Positions 36,979 to 47,100 of a stretch of 64,000 bases of DNA are shown here, piece by piece. The position numbers were made by a program, and so were the translations under genes. Every line of letters begins with the position of its first letter. The first letter of the stretch is position 1. Origin of the DNA: Chloroflexota bacterium (GTDB taxonomy: Bacteria; Chloroflexota; UBA6077; JACCZL01); the NCBI GenBank assembly GCA_030447245.1, contig JAUJPG010000013.1:1-64000 (forward strand), written 5' to 3'. Under the pieces are notes generated by a model. It had not been told where the DNA came from. It made no database searches and saw nothing but the letters and a program-made list of their open reading frames with translations.

Positions 36979-37704
36979 ATGGCGCGGAAGCCGCTGTCTC
37001 AGTTGTGGGACTGGGAGCTCGTCGACGAAGAGCAAGACCTACGCGGACGGAAGCTGCTGGACCGAGATGGTGCGCTGCTCGGCACGATCAGCGACATGCT
37101 CGTGGACACCGAGAGTGGGTACGTTGAAGGGATCATCCTGGAGGGTGGAACGACCTACGGTGCACGGGAATTCGAGCTGCGGCAGGGCGCGGCCGTGCTG
37201 CTGGAAGCAGCCCAGGACAATCGGCGGCAATCGGCGCGCGGGCAACATGCGCCATCGGCGCCCGGGCCCCCTGTATCGGAGGAGGGCGAGCTCGCGGCCG
37301 TGCAGAGGACGCCGCGCGACGTCGTCGAGGATGTGACCACCACAAGGCCCGCGGATGTGACCGCGCCGATAGATCCGCGGTCCGACGTCAACCCGGTCGC
37401 GCCGGAGCGCCCAGTCGGCGGCCCTGGCACGATGCCGAAGCCCCGTTCCGAAAGCCGCGTCGAGCAAGGGCCTCCGATCATCATCCGGCTCAGAGGCGAA
37501 GAGCTGTACGCCGAACGGGTCGCGGTGATCGCGCGTGAGATCGTGATCGACAAGCGGGCGGTTCGCTTCACTGGGCAGATCACCGATACGGTCAGACGCG
37601 AAGAGGTCGAGGTAGTCTCCTCTACCGCCGGGACGCCGGCGGCGGCACGCGAGCAGATAGCCCCCGCCGCGAGCGAGCCTCGGCGCGATCCGCCGGGCCC
37701 GTAG
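36979..37704 (+). CDS. PRC-barrel and DUF2382-like domain protein
   Basis: 241 residues from an ATG at 36979 with AGGAGG about 8 nt upstream. Residues 20-80 are a PRC-barrel (DLRGRKLLDRDGALLGTISD, then DTESGYVEGIILEGG). A disordered Pro/Ala/Arg linker of about 90 residues follows. The C-terminal IRLRGEELYAERVAVIAREI...RREEVEVV resembles the DUF2382 domain often paired with PRC-barrels in stress proteins. It is cytosolic or membrane-associated, function unknown. Its stop is 9 nt from the next start, and the shared GGAGGG suggests an operon with the gamma-glutamyltransferase. Confidence 0.8.
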   Translation: MARKPLSQLWDWELVDEEQDLRGRKLLDRDGALLGTISDMLVDTESGYVEGIILEGGTTYGAREFELRQGAAVLLEAAQDNRRQSARGQHAPSAPGPPVSEEGELAAVQRTPRDVVEDVTTTRPADVTAPIDPRSDVNPVAPERPVGGPGTMPKPRSESRVEQGPPIIIRLRGEELYAERVAVIAREIVIDKRAVRFTGQITDTVRREEVEVVSSTAGTPAAAREQIAPAASEPRRDPPGP

Positions 37705-37713
37705 GAGGGCGGT

Positions 37714-39324
37714 ATGGCGCTTCCGCGGACCGGGCGTCAGCCGATCCTGGCGACGCGAGGCGCGGTTGCCGCGCCGCACCACGCGGCTGCCCAGGCGGGG
37801 CTGTGGATGCTCCAGCGGGGCGGCTCGGCGGTTGACGCGGCCATCGCCGCGAACGCCGTCCTGGGCGTCGTCTATCCCCACATGGCCGGACCCGGCGGCG
37901 ATCTGTTTTGCCTGCTCTGGGAGGCCGCGGCCAAGCGCTTGGATGCGCTCAACGCCAGTGGACGGGCCGGAGCGGCAGCCACGATTGACTACTACCGCGC
38001 ACGCGGCCACGAGCACATTCCGATCCGCGGCCCGCTCGCCGCGCTGACTGTCCCAGGCGCTGTCGACGGCTGGGCCACACTGCACGAGCGGTTGGGGCGC
38101 CTGCCGTTTGCCGAGCTGTTAGCGCCGGCGATCGAGCTGGCCGAAGACGGATTCGCGGTCCCCGAAAGCCTGGCACGCTGGTCGGCCCTGGCGGCCGACG
38201 TGCTCAAGCTCGACCCGACCACCAGCGCGACATTCCGCCCCGACGATCGACCGTTACGAATCGGCGAAGGTCTCCGCCTACCGCGCCTCGCCGTGACGCT
38301 CCGGCAGGTCGCCGACGGGGGCGCGCGGCCGTTCTACCATGGGCCGCTTGCCGCCCAGATCTGTGGATACCTCGAGGCGCACGGCGGAGTGCTCCGGCCG
38401 GACGACTTCGCCGCCCACCGCTCGGACTGGGTCGAGCCAATCTCAGTCCAGTACCGTGGCCACACGGCCTACCAGGTACCGCCGAACACCCAGGGCTTCT
38501 CCGCGCTTCAGATTCTGGCGGTCCTTGACGGCATCGATATCCGGGCGCTCGGCGACGGAAGCATCGCCTACCTCCACACCCTGGTAGAGGCCGCTCGACT
38601 GGCGTTCGTGGACCGTGACCGTTACTTAAGCGATCCAGAGTTTGTCGAGGTCCCGCTCGATCGGCTGCTGTCGCCCGAGCACGCGGCCGAGATCCGCGCG
38701 AGGATCGACCCGGCGCGCCGGCCGCCGGCGCCGGCACCGGTCGCGGCCGGCGGTGACACCTGTTACCTGTGTGCCGTCGACCGCGACGGCAATGTCGTCT
38801 CGCTGATCCAGAGCGTCTACTTCGACTTCGGCTCAGGCGTGATCGCCGGCGACACTGGCGTGCTGCTCCAGAACCGCGGGTCGTTCTTCTCGCTCGATCC
38901 GGAGCACCCGAACCATCTGGAGCCCGGCAAGCGCACGTTCCACACCATCATCCCGGCAATGCTGCTCAAGGAGGGACGGCCGGCACTGGCCTATGGGACG
39001 ATGGGCGGCGAGGGCCAGCCGCAGACCCAGTCGGCGCTGGTCACTCGGATGCTCGACTTCGGCTACGACGTCCAGCGCGCGATCGAGGCGCCGCGCTGGC
39101 TGTATGGCCGGACCTGGGGCACCGAGACGGCTGCCCTGACCATCGAAGACCGGATCTCCCCCGACGTAGCCGCCCAGCTTGCCAACATGGGTCACGAGGT
39201 CCGGATCGCCCCCAACTGGAGCGACTCGCTCGGTCACGCCCAGGCGATCTGGATCGATCATGGCGAGGGTACCCTCTGGGCCGGAGCCGACCCCCGCGGC
39301 GACGGCGCCGCCGCGGGCTGGTGA
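37714..39324 (+). CDS. gamma-glutamyltransferase family protein (YwrD-like)
   Basis: 536 residues from an ATG at 37714 with GGAGGGC upstream. The Ntn-hydrolase pattern is complete: GAVAAPHHAAAQAGLWMLQR and NAVLGVVYPHMAGPGGDLF at the start, PNTQGFSALQILAVLDG in the large subunit, GGDTCYLCAVDRDGNVVSL containing the Thr that becomes the N-terminal nucleophile after self-cleavage (about residue 350), and LLQNRGSFFSLD and PGKRTFHTIIPAML in the small subunit. It has no signal peptide, so it is predicted cytosolic like YwrD and unlike classical periplasmic GGT. It cleaves gamma-glutamyl amides, exact substrate unknown. Confidence 0.92.
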   Translation: MALPRTGRQPILATRGAVAAPHHAAAQAGLWMLQRGGSAVDAAIAANAVLGVVYPHMAGPGGDLFCLLWEAAAKRLDALNASGRAGAAATIDYYRARGHEHIPIRGPLAALTVPGAVDGWATLHERLGRLPFAELLAPAIELAEDGFAVPESLARWSALAADVLKLDPTTSATFRPDDRPLRIGEGLRLPRLAVTLRQVADGGARPFYHGPLAAQICGYLEAHGGVLRPDDFAAHRSDWVEPISVQYRGHTAYQVPPNTQGFSALQILAVLDGIDIRALGDGSIAYLHTLVEAARLAFVDRDRYLSDPEFVEVPLDRLLSPEHAAEIRARIDPARRPPAPAPVAAGGDTCYLCAVDRDGNVVSLIQSVYFDFGSGVIAGDTGVLLQNRGSFFSLDPEHPNHLEPGKRTFHTIIPAMLLKEGRPALAYGTMGGEGQPQTQSALVTRMLDFGYDVQRAIEAPRWLYGRTWGTETAALTIEDRISPDVAAQLANMGHEVRIAPNWSDSLGHAQAIWIDHGEGTLWAGADPRGDGAAAGW

Positions 39325-39362
39325 GCCGCCACGGCCTGGGAACTGGCTGAGAGCTCTTCCGG

Positions 39363-40700
39363 GTGCGTGAACCGGGACTGATCCAGTCCGGCTCCCACAC
39401 GCTCCGCGTCGGGGCGCGGACGCTGGTGATGGGTATTCTGAACCTGACCCCGGACTCGTTCTCGGGCGACGGTCTGGCCGGTGGGGTCGAGGCCGCCCTG
39501 GGGCGCGGGACGGCGATGGTCGCGGCCGGCGCCGATGTGCTGGACCTCGGAGGCGAGAGCACCCGACCCGGCGCGGAGACCGTCGCCGAAGTCGTCGAGC
39601 TGGGGCGGGTGCTGCCGGCCGTCGAGCGGCTGGCCGGTGACGTTAGGGTCCCGATCTCGATTGACACGCGCAAGGCCGGTGTGGCCGAGGCGGCGCTGGC
39701 AATCGGGGCCGGCGTGGTGAATGACGTGAGCGGGTTGGACTTCGACGAGGCCCTTGCTGTCGTGGCCGCCCGAGCGGGCGCGGCGCTCGTGGTCGGCCAC
39801 TGGCGCCGACGCCGTGCGGACGATCCCGACGACGTCGTCGCCTGGGTTGTCCAGGGGCTCTGCGAGTCGGTTGCCCGGGCGCGCGCCGCCGGCGTGGCGC
39901 GCACCCAGCTTATCGTCGATCCTGGCCTGGGCTTCGCCAAGCCGCCGGCGGTCAGCTTCGAGCTGCTGCGTCGGCTGCCGGAGCTGCGCGCGGCGGTCGG
40001 TTTGCCGATCCTCATCGGGGCATCGCGCAAGAGCTCGATCGGCCGCGTCCTGGACCTGCCTGTGGAGCAGCGGCTCGAGGGCTCGCTGGCGGCGGCGGCG
40101 CTAGCAGTCAGCGGTGGGGCGGACATCGTCCGGGTGCACGACGTCGCCGAGTCGGTCCGGGCTGTCAAGGTGGCGGATGCAATCGCCCGCGAATGGAGCG
40201 AGTTGCCACCGACCTGGGTGCCGATCTACGTTGGGCTCGGCGCGAACCTCGGCGACCGCGCGGCGACCCTGAGCCAGGCCATCCGCGAGCTCGCCTCGAA
40301 GCCCGGCCTGCGGGTGATCCGACGCTCCGGCCTGTACGAGACCGCGCCGCTCGGCGTGTCCGACCAGCCATTCTTTCTGAACGCTGTGCTCGAGGCGGAG
40401 ACGACGCTCGAGCCGCCCGCCCTGCTGGCACTACTGAAGTGGACCGAGGCGCGACTCGGCCGCGAGCCGGGCCCGCGGTGGGGGCCGCGGCCGATTGACC
40501 TGGACATCCTGCTGTATGGCGACACCCACGTGAGGACGGCGGAGCTGACGATCCCGCACCGCGAGCTGTGGAACCGCGGCTTCGTCCTGGCGCCGCTCGC
40601 GGAATTGCAAGCGGGACTCGCGGGTCCGGATGGCCGAACGGTCGTCGAGTGGGCCGGTCTTCGTCTCGCAGAGCAGGATGTGCGGGCGCTGGAGTGGTGA
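39363..40700 (+). CDS. folP-folK: bifunctional dihydropteroate synthase / HPPK fusion
   Basis: 445 residues from a GTG at 39363 with a weak ribosome binding site. Residues 1-285 are dihydropteroate synthase: MGILNLTPDSFSGDG, DLGGESTRPGAE, SIDTRKAGVAEAAL, VVNDVSG, DPGLGFAKPP, GASRKSSIGRVLD, and VRVHDVAESVRAVKVADAI. Residues 287-445 are hydroxymethyl-dihydropterin pyrophosphokinase: YVGLGANLGDRAATL, YETAPLGVSDQPFFLNAV, and RWGPRPIDLDILLYGD. Together they make 7,8-dihydropteroate from the pterin and p-aminobenzoate. The order is FolP-FolK, reverse of the plant and fungal HPPK-DHPS fusions. The strand normally reading MH-x-x-G-x-P is replaced by VVGHWRRRRADD. FolB, FolE and FolC are not in view. 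Confidence 0.93.
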   Translation: MREPGLIQSGSHTLRVGARTLVMGILNLTPDSFSGDGLAGGVEAALGRGTAMVAAGADVLDLGGESTRPGAETVAEVVELGRVLPAVERLAGDVRVPISIDTRKAGVAEAALAIGAGVVNDVSGLDFDEALAVVAARAGAALVVGHWRRRRADDPDDVVAWVVQGLCESVARARAAGVARTQLIVDPGLGFAKPPAVSFELLRRLPELRAAVGLPILIGASRKSSIGRVLDLPVEQRLEGSLAAAALAVSGGADIVRVHDVAESVRAVKVADAIAREWSELPPTWVPIYVGLGANLGDRAATLSQAIRELASKPGLRVIRRSGLYETAPLGVSDQPFFLNAVLEAETTLEPPALLALLKWTEARLGREPGPRWGPRPIDLDILLYGDTHVRTAELTIPHRELWNRGFVLAPLAELQAGLAGPDGRTVVEWAGLRLAEQDVRALEW

Positions 40701-40709
40701 GGGAGACGC

Positions 40710-42191
40710 CTAACGCGCGAGCCGGGCCGCGGCGCCGAGCAGCCGGCCGGCCAGGCCTTGATGCAGGCCGGTCAGCTTGAAGTCGAGGGCGGTCTGCTGC
40801 ACGCCGAGCGCATACGTTGGGTAGACGTGGACCGCCGAGGCCAGCTCCCCAAGCTTGATGTTGGGTGCCCTCGCCAGGATACGCTCGTGGCTCATCGGGG
40901 CGGCCCGCCCGGCGACAATGTGCGCGCCGAGGATCTCCCCGTTTGGGCGATGGACCACCTTGACGAAGCCGCGGCGGTCCTCCTCGGTCTGGCCGCGGTC
41001 GACGCGGTCGAGCGGCCAGCGGGTCACTCGGACGTCGTCGCCACCGTGTCGCTCGCGTGCCTCGGCCTCGGTCAGCCCGACCCGCGCCACTTCTGGGTCA
41101 GTGAAAATCGTCCAGGGGACGTGCTCCCGGACGCCGACCCCCTTGCCCGGCAGAAGGGCGTTGCGGACGGCGGTGTAGCCTTGTAGACCAGCGTAGTGGG
41201 TGAATTGCTGCTCGCCCAACACGTCACCGCAGGCGTAGATGTGGGGCTGGCTGGTTCGTAGATACGGATCGACCGGGATGCCGCGCGGGCCGAAGACTAC
41301 GCCCGCGGTTTCGAGGTCGAGCTGATCGACGTTCGCCCGCCGACCGGTCGCGACGAGCAGCGCATCGCCGACAACGCGGGCCCCGTCCGCGGTGATAGCA
41401 ATCCCCTCGGTCGCGCGCTCGACCCGGTCCACGTTGACTCCGAGGTGGAAGCGGACGCCCTCGTCGCGCAGCACCTCGGCGAGCACGTCCGAGCTCTCCG
41501 AGTCGGCCATCGAGAGTAGGCGGTCAGAACGCTGGAACATGGTGACGCTGGACCCGAGCCGCCGAAACGTCTGGCCCAGCTCCATGCCGATAGGCCCGCA
41601 GCCCAGCACCAGCAGGTGCCGCGGCAACTCGGTCATCCGAAAGACGTCCTCGTAAGTCAGATAGCCAACCCCGTCCAGTCCAGGAATCGGCGGCGGCACG
41701 GGCCGCGAGCCGGTGCAGATGACGAACCGTCGTGCGCGGAGCGTCCGGCCGCCGGCCTGGACAGCGTGCGGGTCGACGAAGCGGGCGGCACCGGTGACGA
41801 GCTCGACGCCCGCGTCGGCCAGGACGCTGGGGCTCTCGAACTCGTAGACCCGGCCAATCACGTCCTGGACGTGGGTCATCACCTGGCCCAGGTCCACACA
41901 TGGCTCGCACGATTCGAGGCCGAAAGCTTCGGCGCGGCGCATGTCGTGCGCGACCCTGGCGACCTTGACGAGCGTCTTGCTCGGGACGCAGCCGCTGAAC
42001 AGGCAGTCGCCGCCCGGTTTGTCCTTCTCGACCAGCGCAACCCGTGCCCCGAGCCTGGCGGCGAACGGCGCCGCCGACAGGCCACCCGAGCCTGCGCCGA
42101 TGACGATCAGGTCGTACTCGTTCGCCCCCGTAGCGGCCCCCAACGACGATCCCCTTTCGGCCCCGCGCCCTCGAACATCGTATGGCATCAC
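40710..42191 (-). CDS. FAD-dependent pyridine nucleotide-disulfide oxidoreductase (Lpd/MerA-like, atypical)
   Basis: 493 residues; a GTG at 42191 lies 4 nt past the upstream stop, though starts nearer the FAD motif (YDLIVIGAGSGGLSAA) are possible. The redox disulfide is GGDCLFSGCVPSKTL, with the C-x4-C spacing of the dihydrolipoamide dehydrogenase/mercuric reductase group. The second Rossmann site is LLVLGCGPIGMELGQ. IYACGDVLGEQQFTHYA is the second FAD motif. The C-terminal catalytic motif, usually H-x-x-x-T-x-x-E, reads HVYPTYALGV, so His is present but the Glu partner is Leu. No lipoyl or metal-binding domain precedes it. Substrate unknown. Confidence 0.88.
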   Translation of the reverse strand: MMPYDVRGRGAERGSSLGAATGANEYDLIVIGAGSGGLSAAPFAARLGARVALVEKDKPGGDCLFSGCVPSKTLVKVARVAHDMRRAEAFGLESCEPCVDLGQVMTHVQDVIGRVYEFESPSVLADAGVELVTGAARFVDPHAVQAGGRTLRARRFVICTGSRPVPPPIPGLDGVGYLTYEDVFRMTELPRHLLVLGCGPIGMELGQTFRRLGSSVTMFQRSDRLLSMADSESSDVLAEVLRDEGVRFHLGVNVDRVERATEGIAITADGARVVGDALLVATGRRANVDQLDLETAGVVFGPRGIPVDPYLRTSQPHIYACGDVLGEQQFTHYAGLQGYTAVRNALLPGKGVGVREHVPWTIFTDPEVARVGLTEAEARERHGGDDVRVTRWPLDRVDRGQTEEDRRGFVKVVHRPNGEILGAHIVAGRAAPMSHERILARAPNIKLGELASAVHVYPTYALGVQQTALDFKLTGLHQGLAGRLLGAAARLAR

Positions 42192-42195
42192 GCGG

Positions 42196-42729
42196 TCACT
42201 CGTCGTCGAAGGTCCAGCGGGTCATGGCCGTCGGGAACTGGTTCCAGGCGAACGCGACTCGCGGCTGCAAGAGCCAGAGGCCGCCGCGGTCCCACTGGTC
42301 GACGGCAGGTCGGTAATCATGGGTCGCGGCATACTTGGCGGTGAAGACGGCGGCCAGCCGCTCGGCCAGCGGTCGTTCCGGCCGGCCAACCTCGAGGGTC
42401 TCACCTTCGAGGATCACCACCTCGTCGCCGCTCTCCAGGTGCACCACGAGGGACGGGTTCACGGCCAGGTTGCGCGCGCGGCGTGTCTCCGGACTGCCTT
42501 CGAAGTAGAGCTGGCCGTCCAGCCAGGCGGCCCAGGCTGGCATCGCGTGTGGGCGGCCGTCCGGACGGGTCGTGCTGAACCAGTAGTTGCGGGCATGCTC
42601 CAGCCGCTCGACCGCCCAGCTCCAGGGTAGTAAGCCCTCGTCGCCAGTGGGCACACCGTAGTCCTTCGGCAGGTCCGGGCGCCCTCGCTTCGGCTCGGCG
42701 TGTCCACCTCGTGACTTCTGCTCCGCCAT
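42196..42729 (-). CDS. pyridoxamine 5'-phosphate oxidase-like flavin-binding protein
   Basis: 177 residues from an ATG at 42729 with GGAGGG upstream. The split-barrel pattern is clear: ARNYWFSTTRPDGRPHAMP, AAWLDGQLYFEGSPETRRAR, LVVHLESGDEVVILEGE, and the C-terminal AFAWNQFPTAMTRWTF. Such proteins bind FMN or F420 and reduce small molecules; general stress and F420-dependent reductase subgroups look alike at this level. The gene precedes the disulfide oxidoreductase by 4 nt, so the two are co-transcribed and may share an electron path. Confidence 0.85.
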   Translation of the reverse strand: MAEQKSRGGHAEPKRGRPDLPKDYGVPTGDEGLLPWSWAVERLEHARNYWFSTTRPDGRPHAMPAWAAWLDGQLYFEGSPETRRARNLAVNPSLVVHLESGDEVVILEGETLEVGRPERPLAERLAAVFTAKYAATHDYRPAVDQWDRGGLWLLQPRVAFAWNQFPTAMTRWTFDDE

Positions 42730-42837
42730 CTGTCACCCTCCAGGTCTGTTCATCGGTCGAGCTCGCGGAGCGCGCCCCTGCCCGACCCACTCCGGTTATA
42801 GCGGAGTTGACGTGAGACCGCGTCTGGGCGCGCTGGG

Positions 42838-43810
42838 TCAGCTCGGCGACCCCAGCCCGCCCAGACGGCGATCCAGGGCCAACGCGGTTCCCAGGCGGGC
42901 GACCTTCAGCCAGTCGCCGGTGAGCGCGCGGTCTGGACGAGCACCTCCCCGAGTCCCGCGGGGTGATCGAGCCGTCGGACGCGGCGAGCTGGGCCATCGG
43001 GCGGGGCCAGTCCGAGCCCGGGTCAGGATGAGCCAGGCCAGAAGCAGGTGGATCAGGCAGCGCGGGTGGAGGGTGAGGTGCGCGCGCGCGACCGAGCGCG
43101 CGCGCGGCGCGTGGATCGCCGCGGGCGACCATGAACATCGCCGAGCGCGGCCAGCGCGCCCGCCCGCGCCAGCTCCAGCCAGCCGCCGAGGGCGCGCGCA
43201 GCCACACCGCGGCCAGCCCCACCCCTGCACCAGGAGCGCGCACCAGCGGCGGCCCCCAGAACATCGCCGAGCGCGGCCAGCGCAAGCCCGCCCAACAGGG
43301 CCAGCGGGACGAACAGCGACATCCCGAGCAGCCCGAAAGGCCCTCCGAGGTAGGATGACGAACGGCCAGAACCAGCGCACACAGCCTCGTCGGAACGACA
43401 GCGCCGCGTCGCTCGGGGCGCGCAAGCGCTCCAGGATGCCGCCAGCGAAGCCTGGTCCTGCGGAGCGCGTACACTAACGGCGGCTGCGGGTGCGGAAGCC
43501 CCTGCACCAGGAGCCCCGCCCCGAGCACCAGCGGCAGCGGCACGAGCAGCGCCGATCCCACCGCCTCGGCCCGGTCTGCCGCGGGCGATGGCGGCCGCGG
43601 CGAGCTCCACGAGCACGTTCAGCCAGTCGCCGCCGAGCAACCCGAGCAGCCACGGCCGATCCGCGGCAACGATGCCGAACGCCAGCGCAAGCTCTGGCTG
43701 GCCGAAGCCGACGGCGGGATCGTCACGAGGTTCGCCAGGTAGAGGACCACGGCCAGCCACGGTGCCCGCGCCGCGCCGATGAGGCCGTCACGCAATGCCG
43801 CCAGTCCCAT
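42838..43810 (-). pseudogene. multi-pass membrane protein, several frame breaks
   Basis: From an ATG at 43810 the frame reads GLAALRDGLIGAARAPWLAV, then VLYLANLVT, before breaking. Hydrophobic segments continue in other frames: LALAFGIVAADRPWLLGLLG, GSALLVPLPLVLGAGLLVQG, LLGMSLFVPLALLGGLALAA, and LIHLLLAWLIL, ending TGDWLKVARLGTALAL near 42838. This looks like a six-helix membrane protein of the YIP1 kind, but the family is uncertain. A 19-base direct repeat (CGCCGAGCGCGGCCAGCGC) encodes similar helix ends near 43139 and 43265. Whether the breaks are real cannot be decided from sequence. Confidence 0.6.
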
Positions 43811-43950
43811 AGGACTACGTGGCGTCGGTCTGGGACGCGATTGACGTCCGAGCATCCTACAGCAGTTTCGCACCAGGTAGGACGTGGCGTCGGACGACGG
43901 ACGCGGGGCTAGCGCCCACGTACATCGTCGTCCGTCCTTTCGTGGCCTCC

Positions 43951-45063
<1,113 letters not shown>

Positions 45064-45302
45064 AGGATTCCTACCAGATTGGTCGGATTTTGTTCTCAGA
45101 GTATACCGAGTCGTTTACCCGCGGAACAACGAAGCACGGTCGACTCGGCCGGCGAGGCCATAGCGTAGCATACGGGTTCAGGCTGGGACGGAAACCGGGA
45201 ATCTCACGGCCAAGCCCCTCTCGCGCGGTTGTACTCGCATCGGAGAGGGGTTGGGTAACAAGCGCGCTTCGCGGAGTGAGTGACCCAGGCGGAGGGAGAA
45301 CG

Positions 45303-46283
45303 ATGGCGCGCGTACTGCTGACCACGATGCAGGTGCAGTCCGAGGCGGACGAGATGGTGCAGCCGCTCAAGGAAGCTGGTCACGAACTGGCGATGCACCG
45401 TTTTGTGGGCGTGCCCGACGAGGAGGCGGTGATCGCCGTCCTTGGCGGGGCCGACGCGGCGATCGTCGGCGTCGAGCCGTACACCGCCCGCGTCTTAGAC
45501 AGCGCTCCCGGCCTGAAGATCCTCTCGCGGACGGGCGTCGGCTACGATGCGATCGACGTCGACGCGGCGACCGCGCGTGGCGTCGCGGTGGCCACCACGC
45601 CGGGGACGAACCACCACTCGGTCGCCGAGGCGGCAGTGGCGTTGCTGCTAGCTGCGATGCGGCGGATCGCGTTCGCCGATCGGCAGATGCGCACGACCGG
45701 TTGGAACCCACGCCCGTACGGAGTCGAGCTGCGTGGCAAGACCGTTGGCGTGGTCGGGACGGGCCTGATCGGCAAAGAGGTTGTGCGCCGCCTGCAGGGC
45801 TGGGGCGTTCAGATCCTTCTCTCTGACGTAATCCAGGATCAGTCGTTCGCCGAGCAGTACGGGGCGCGGTACGTCGAGCGCGACGAGCTGCTTCGGGACG
45901 CGGACGCGATCACCCTGCACGCGCCCCTACTGCCGTCGACGCACCACTTGATCGACGACGCCGCGCTTCGGATGATGAAGCCGACCGCGTTTCTCGTCAA
46001 CACCGCGCGCGGGCCGCTGGTCGACGAAGCGGCTGTCGCCCGCGCCCTGGCCGAAGGCCGCCTGGCCGGCGCGGCGCTCGACGTCTTCGAGACCGAGCCA
46101 CTGTCATCGGAGAGCCCTCTGCTCGGTCTGGACACGATCACCTTGACTCAGCACATCGCGGGCGTGACCAACGAGTCGATGCGCGCGATGACCGCGATGG
46201 CTGTCGAGAGCGTCGCCCGCGTTCTCCGCGGCGAGCCCCCGGTCTCCTGCGTCAATCCGGAAGCCCTTGCGCGTCGACAGTAG
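45303..46283 (+). CDS. D-2-hydroxyacid dehydrogenase (phosphoglycerate-dehydrogenase-like)
   Basis: 326 residues from an ATG at 45303 with GGAGGGAG 5-7 nt upstream; the frame is open to 45090 without a better signal. The Rossmann motif is VGVVGTGLIGKEVVRRL. Active-site residues follow in order: NTARGPLVDEAAV (Arg), DVFETEPL (Glu), and TQHIAGVT (His). The protein ends soon after, so it lacks the ACT/ASB domains of full SerA. It could make 3-phosphohydroxypyruvate or act on another 2-hydroxyacid. A strong hairpin terminator follows. Confidence 0.9.
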   Translation: MARVLLTTMQVQSEADEMVQPLKEAGHELAMHRFVGVPDEEAVIAVLGGADAAIVGVEPYTARVLDSAPGLKILSRTGVGYDAIDVDAATARGVAVATTPGTNHHSVAEAAVALLLAAMRRIAFADRQMRTTGWNPRPYGVELRGKTVGVVGTGLIGKEVVRRLQGWGVQILLSDVIQDQSFAEQYGARYVERDELLRDADAITLHAPLLPSTHHLIDDAALRMMKPTAFLVNTARGPLVDEAAVARALAEGRLAGAALDVFETEPLSSESPLLGLDTITLTQHIAGVTNESMRAMTAMAVESVARVLRGEPPVSCVNPEALARRQ

Positions 46284-46327
46284 GCCGGAGCCAGGAGGAC
46301 ACTCGAACCTCGCCTCCTGGCTCCGGT
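46284..46327. terminator. perfect 14-bp hairpin terminator between convergent genes
   Basis: CCGGAGCCAGGAGG at 46285-46298 pairs without mismatch with CCTCCTGGCTCCGG at 46313-46326 around a 14-nt loop, and TCTTCCC follows. It lies between the stop of the hydroxyacid dehydrogenase (46283) and that of the convergent SCO1664-like gene (46336), so it probably stops transcription from both sides. Confidence 0.85.
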
Positions 46328-46335
46328 CTTCCCGT

Positions 46336-47100
46336 TCAGTACCAGGGCCAGGGAACGCTGCGGCGGGAGACCATCGTTGGGAAGCGGCAGCACTCCAGGA
46401 CGGCGTCTGTGCGCCTGAAGAAGGCGTCGACCTCCGAGCGTGAGAGCAGTTGGCCCAACGCCTCGCGCAGCGCGGCCGAGCGGGCCGGGTCATGCCGAAC
46501 GGCTGCCAGGCCGGCGAGAAGCGGCTCAGGCACCGGCTCGCCAGCGTAGTCCCAGATCACGGTCCGCAGCTTGGGGGCGGTGTTGAACGTCAGGCCGTGA
46601 TCGATGCCCCAGATCCGGCCATCGCGCGACTTGAGGCAGTGGCCGGCCTTGCGGTCGGCGTTGTTGGCGATCACGTCGAACAGGGCGATCCGCTGAAGCT
46701 CCTCGCGGTGATCGTCCTTGTAGCGAAAGAAGTCCGCCCGCGGCATGGGCTCGACGTAGAGTTGAACGCTACCGACGCCGTGCGGACCGTCGCGGATGAC
46801 CGTTGGCGGGACGAACTCCCAGCCCAGGGCGCGGCTCAGCACGTACGCCGCTCGCTCACGCTTGTACAGCGTGTTGTCCGGAAAGTCGTACAGGGGCACC
46901 TCGCCGCGCCGCGGCTTGTAGACCGCGAGGAAATCCGGCCTTCCGTCGACAACAAGCTGGGCGGCGAAAGTGTAGTTGGAGCTCCACGGGATCACGTCGC
47001 AGGCGACGATTGCCCCACGCTCGAGCAGATCATGGGCGTCGTCGGCCGAGATCCACGCTCGCGCCCCATCAGCGCCAATCTCGAAACGTTGCTCGGTCAT
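46336..47100 (-). CDS. SCO1664-family / PI3-PI4-kinase-like protein
   Basis: 254 residues from an ATG at 47100; the frame is open to 47442 but that stretch shows no family features. Blocks: LLERGAIVACDVIPWSSNYT, FLAVYKPRRGEVPLYDFPDN, LYKRERAAYVLSRALGWEFV, VQLYVEPMPRADFF, LFDVIANNADRKAGHCL, and GIDHGLTFN. The last two are the catalytic-loop-like N-x-x-D-R and the metal-binding D-H-G-x-x-F of a HipA/PI-kinase fold. In actinobacteria this family sits near an MSMEG_4193-type phosphatase; here no such neighbour is visible. Substrate unknown. Confidence 0.82.
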   Translation of the reverse strand: MTEQRFEIGADGARAWISADDAHDLLERGAIVACDVIPWSSNYTFAAQLVVDGRPDFLAVYKPRRGEVPLYDFPDNTLYKRERAAYVLSRALGWEFVPPTVIRDGPHGVGSVQLYVEPMPRADFFRYKDDHREELQRIALFDVIANNADRKAGHCLKSRDGRIWGIDHGLTFNTAPKLRTVIWDYAGEPVPEPLLAGLAAVRHDPARSAALREALGQLLSRSEVDAFFRRTDAVLECCRFPTMVSRRSVPWPWY

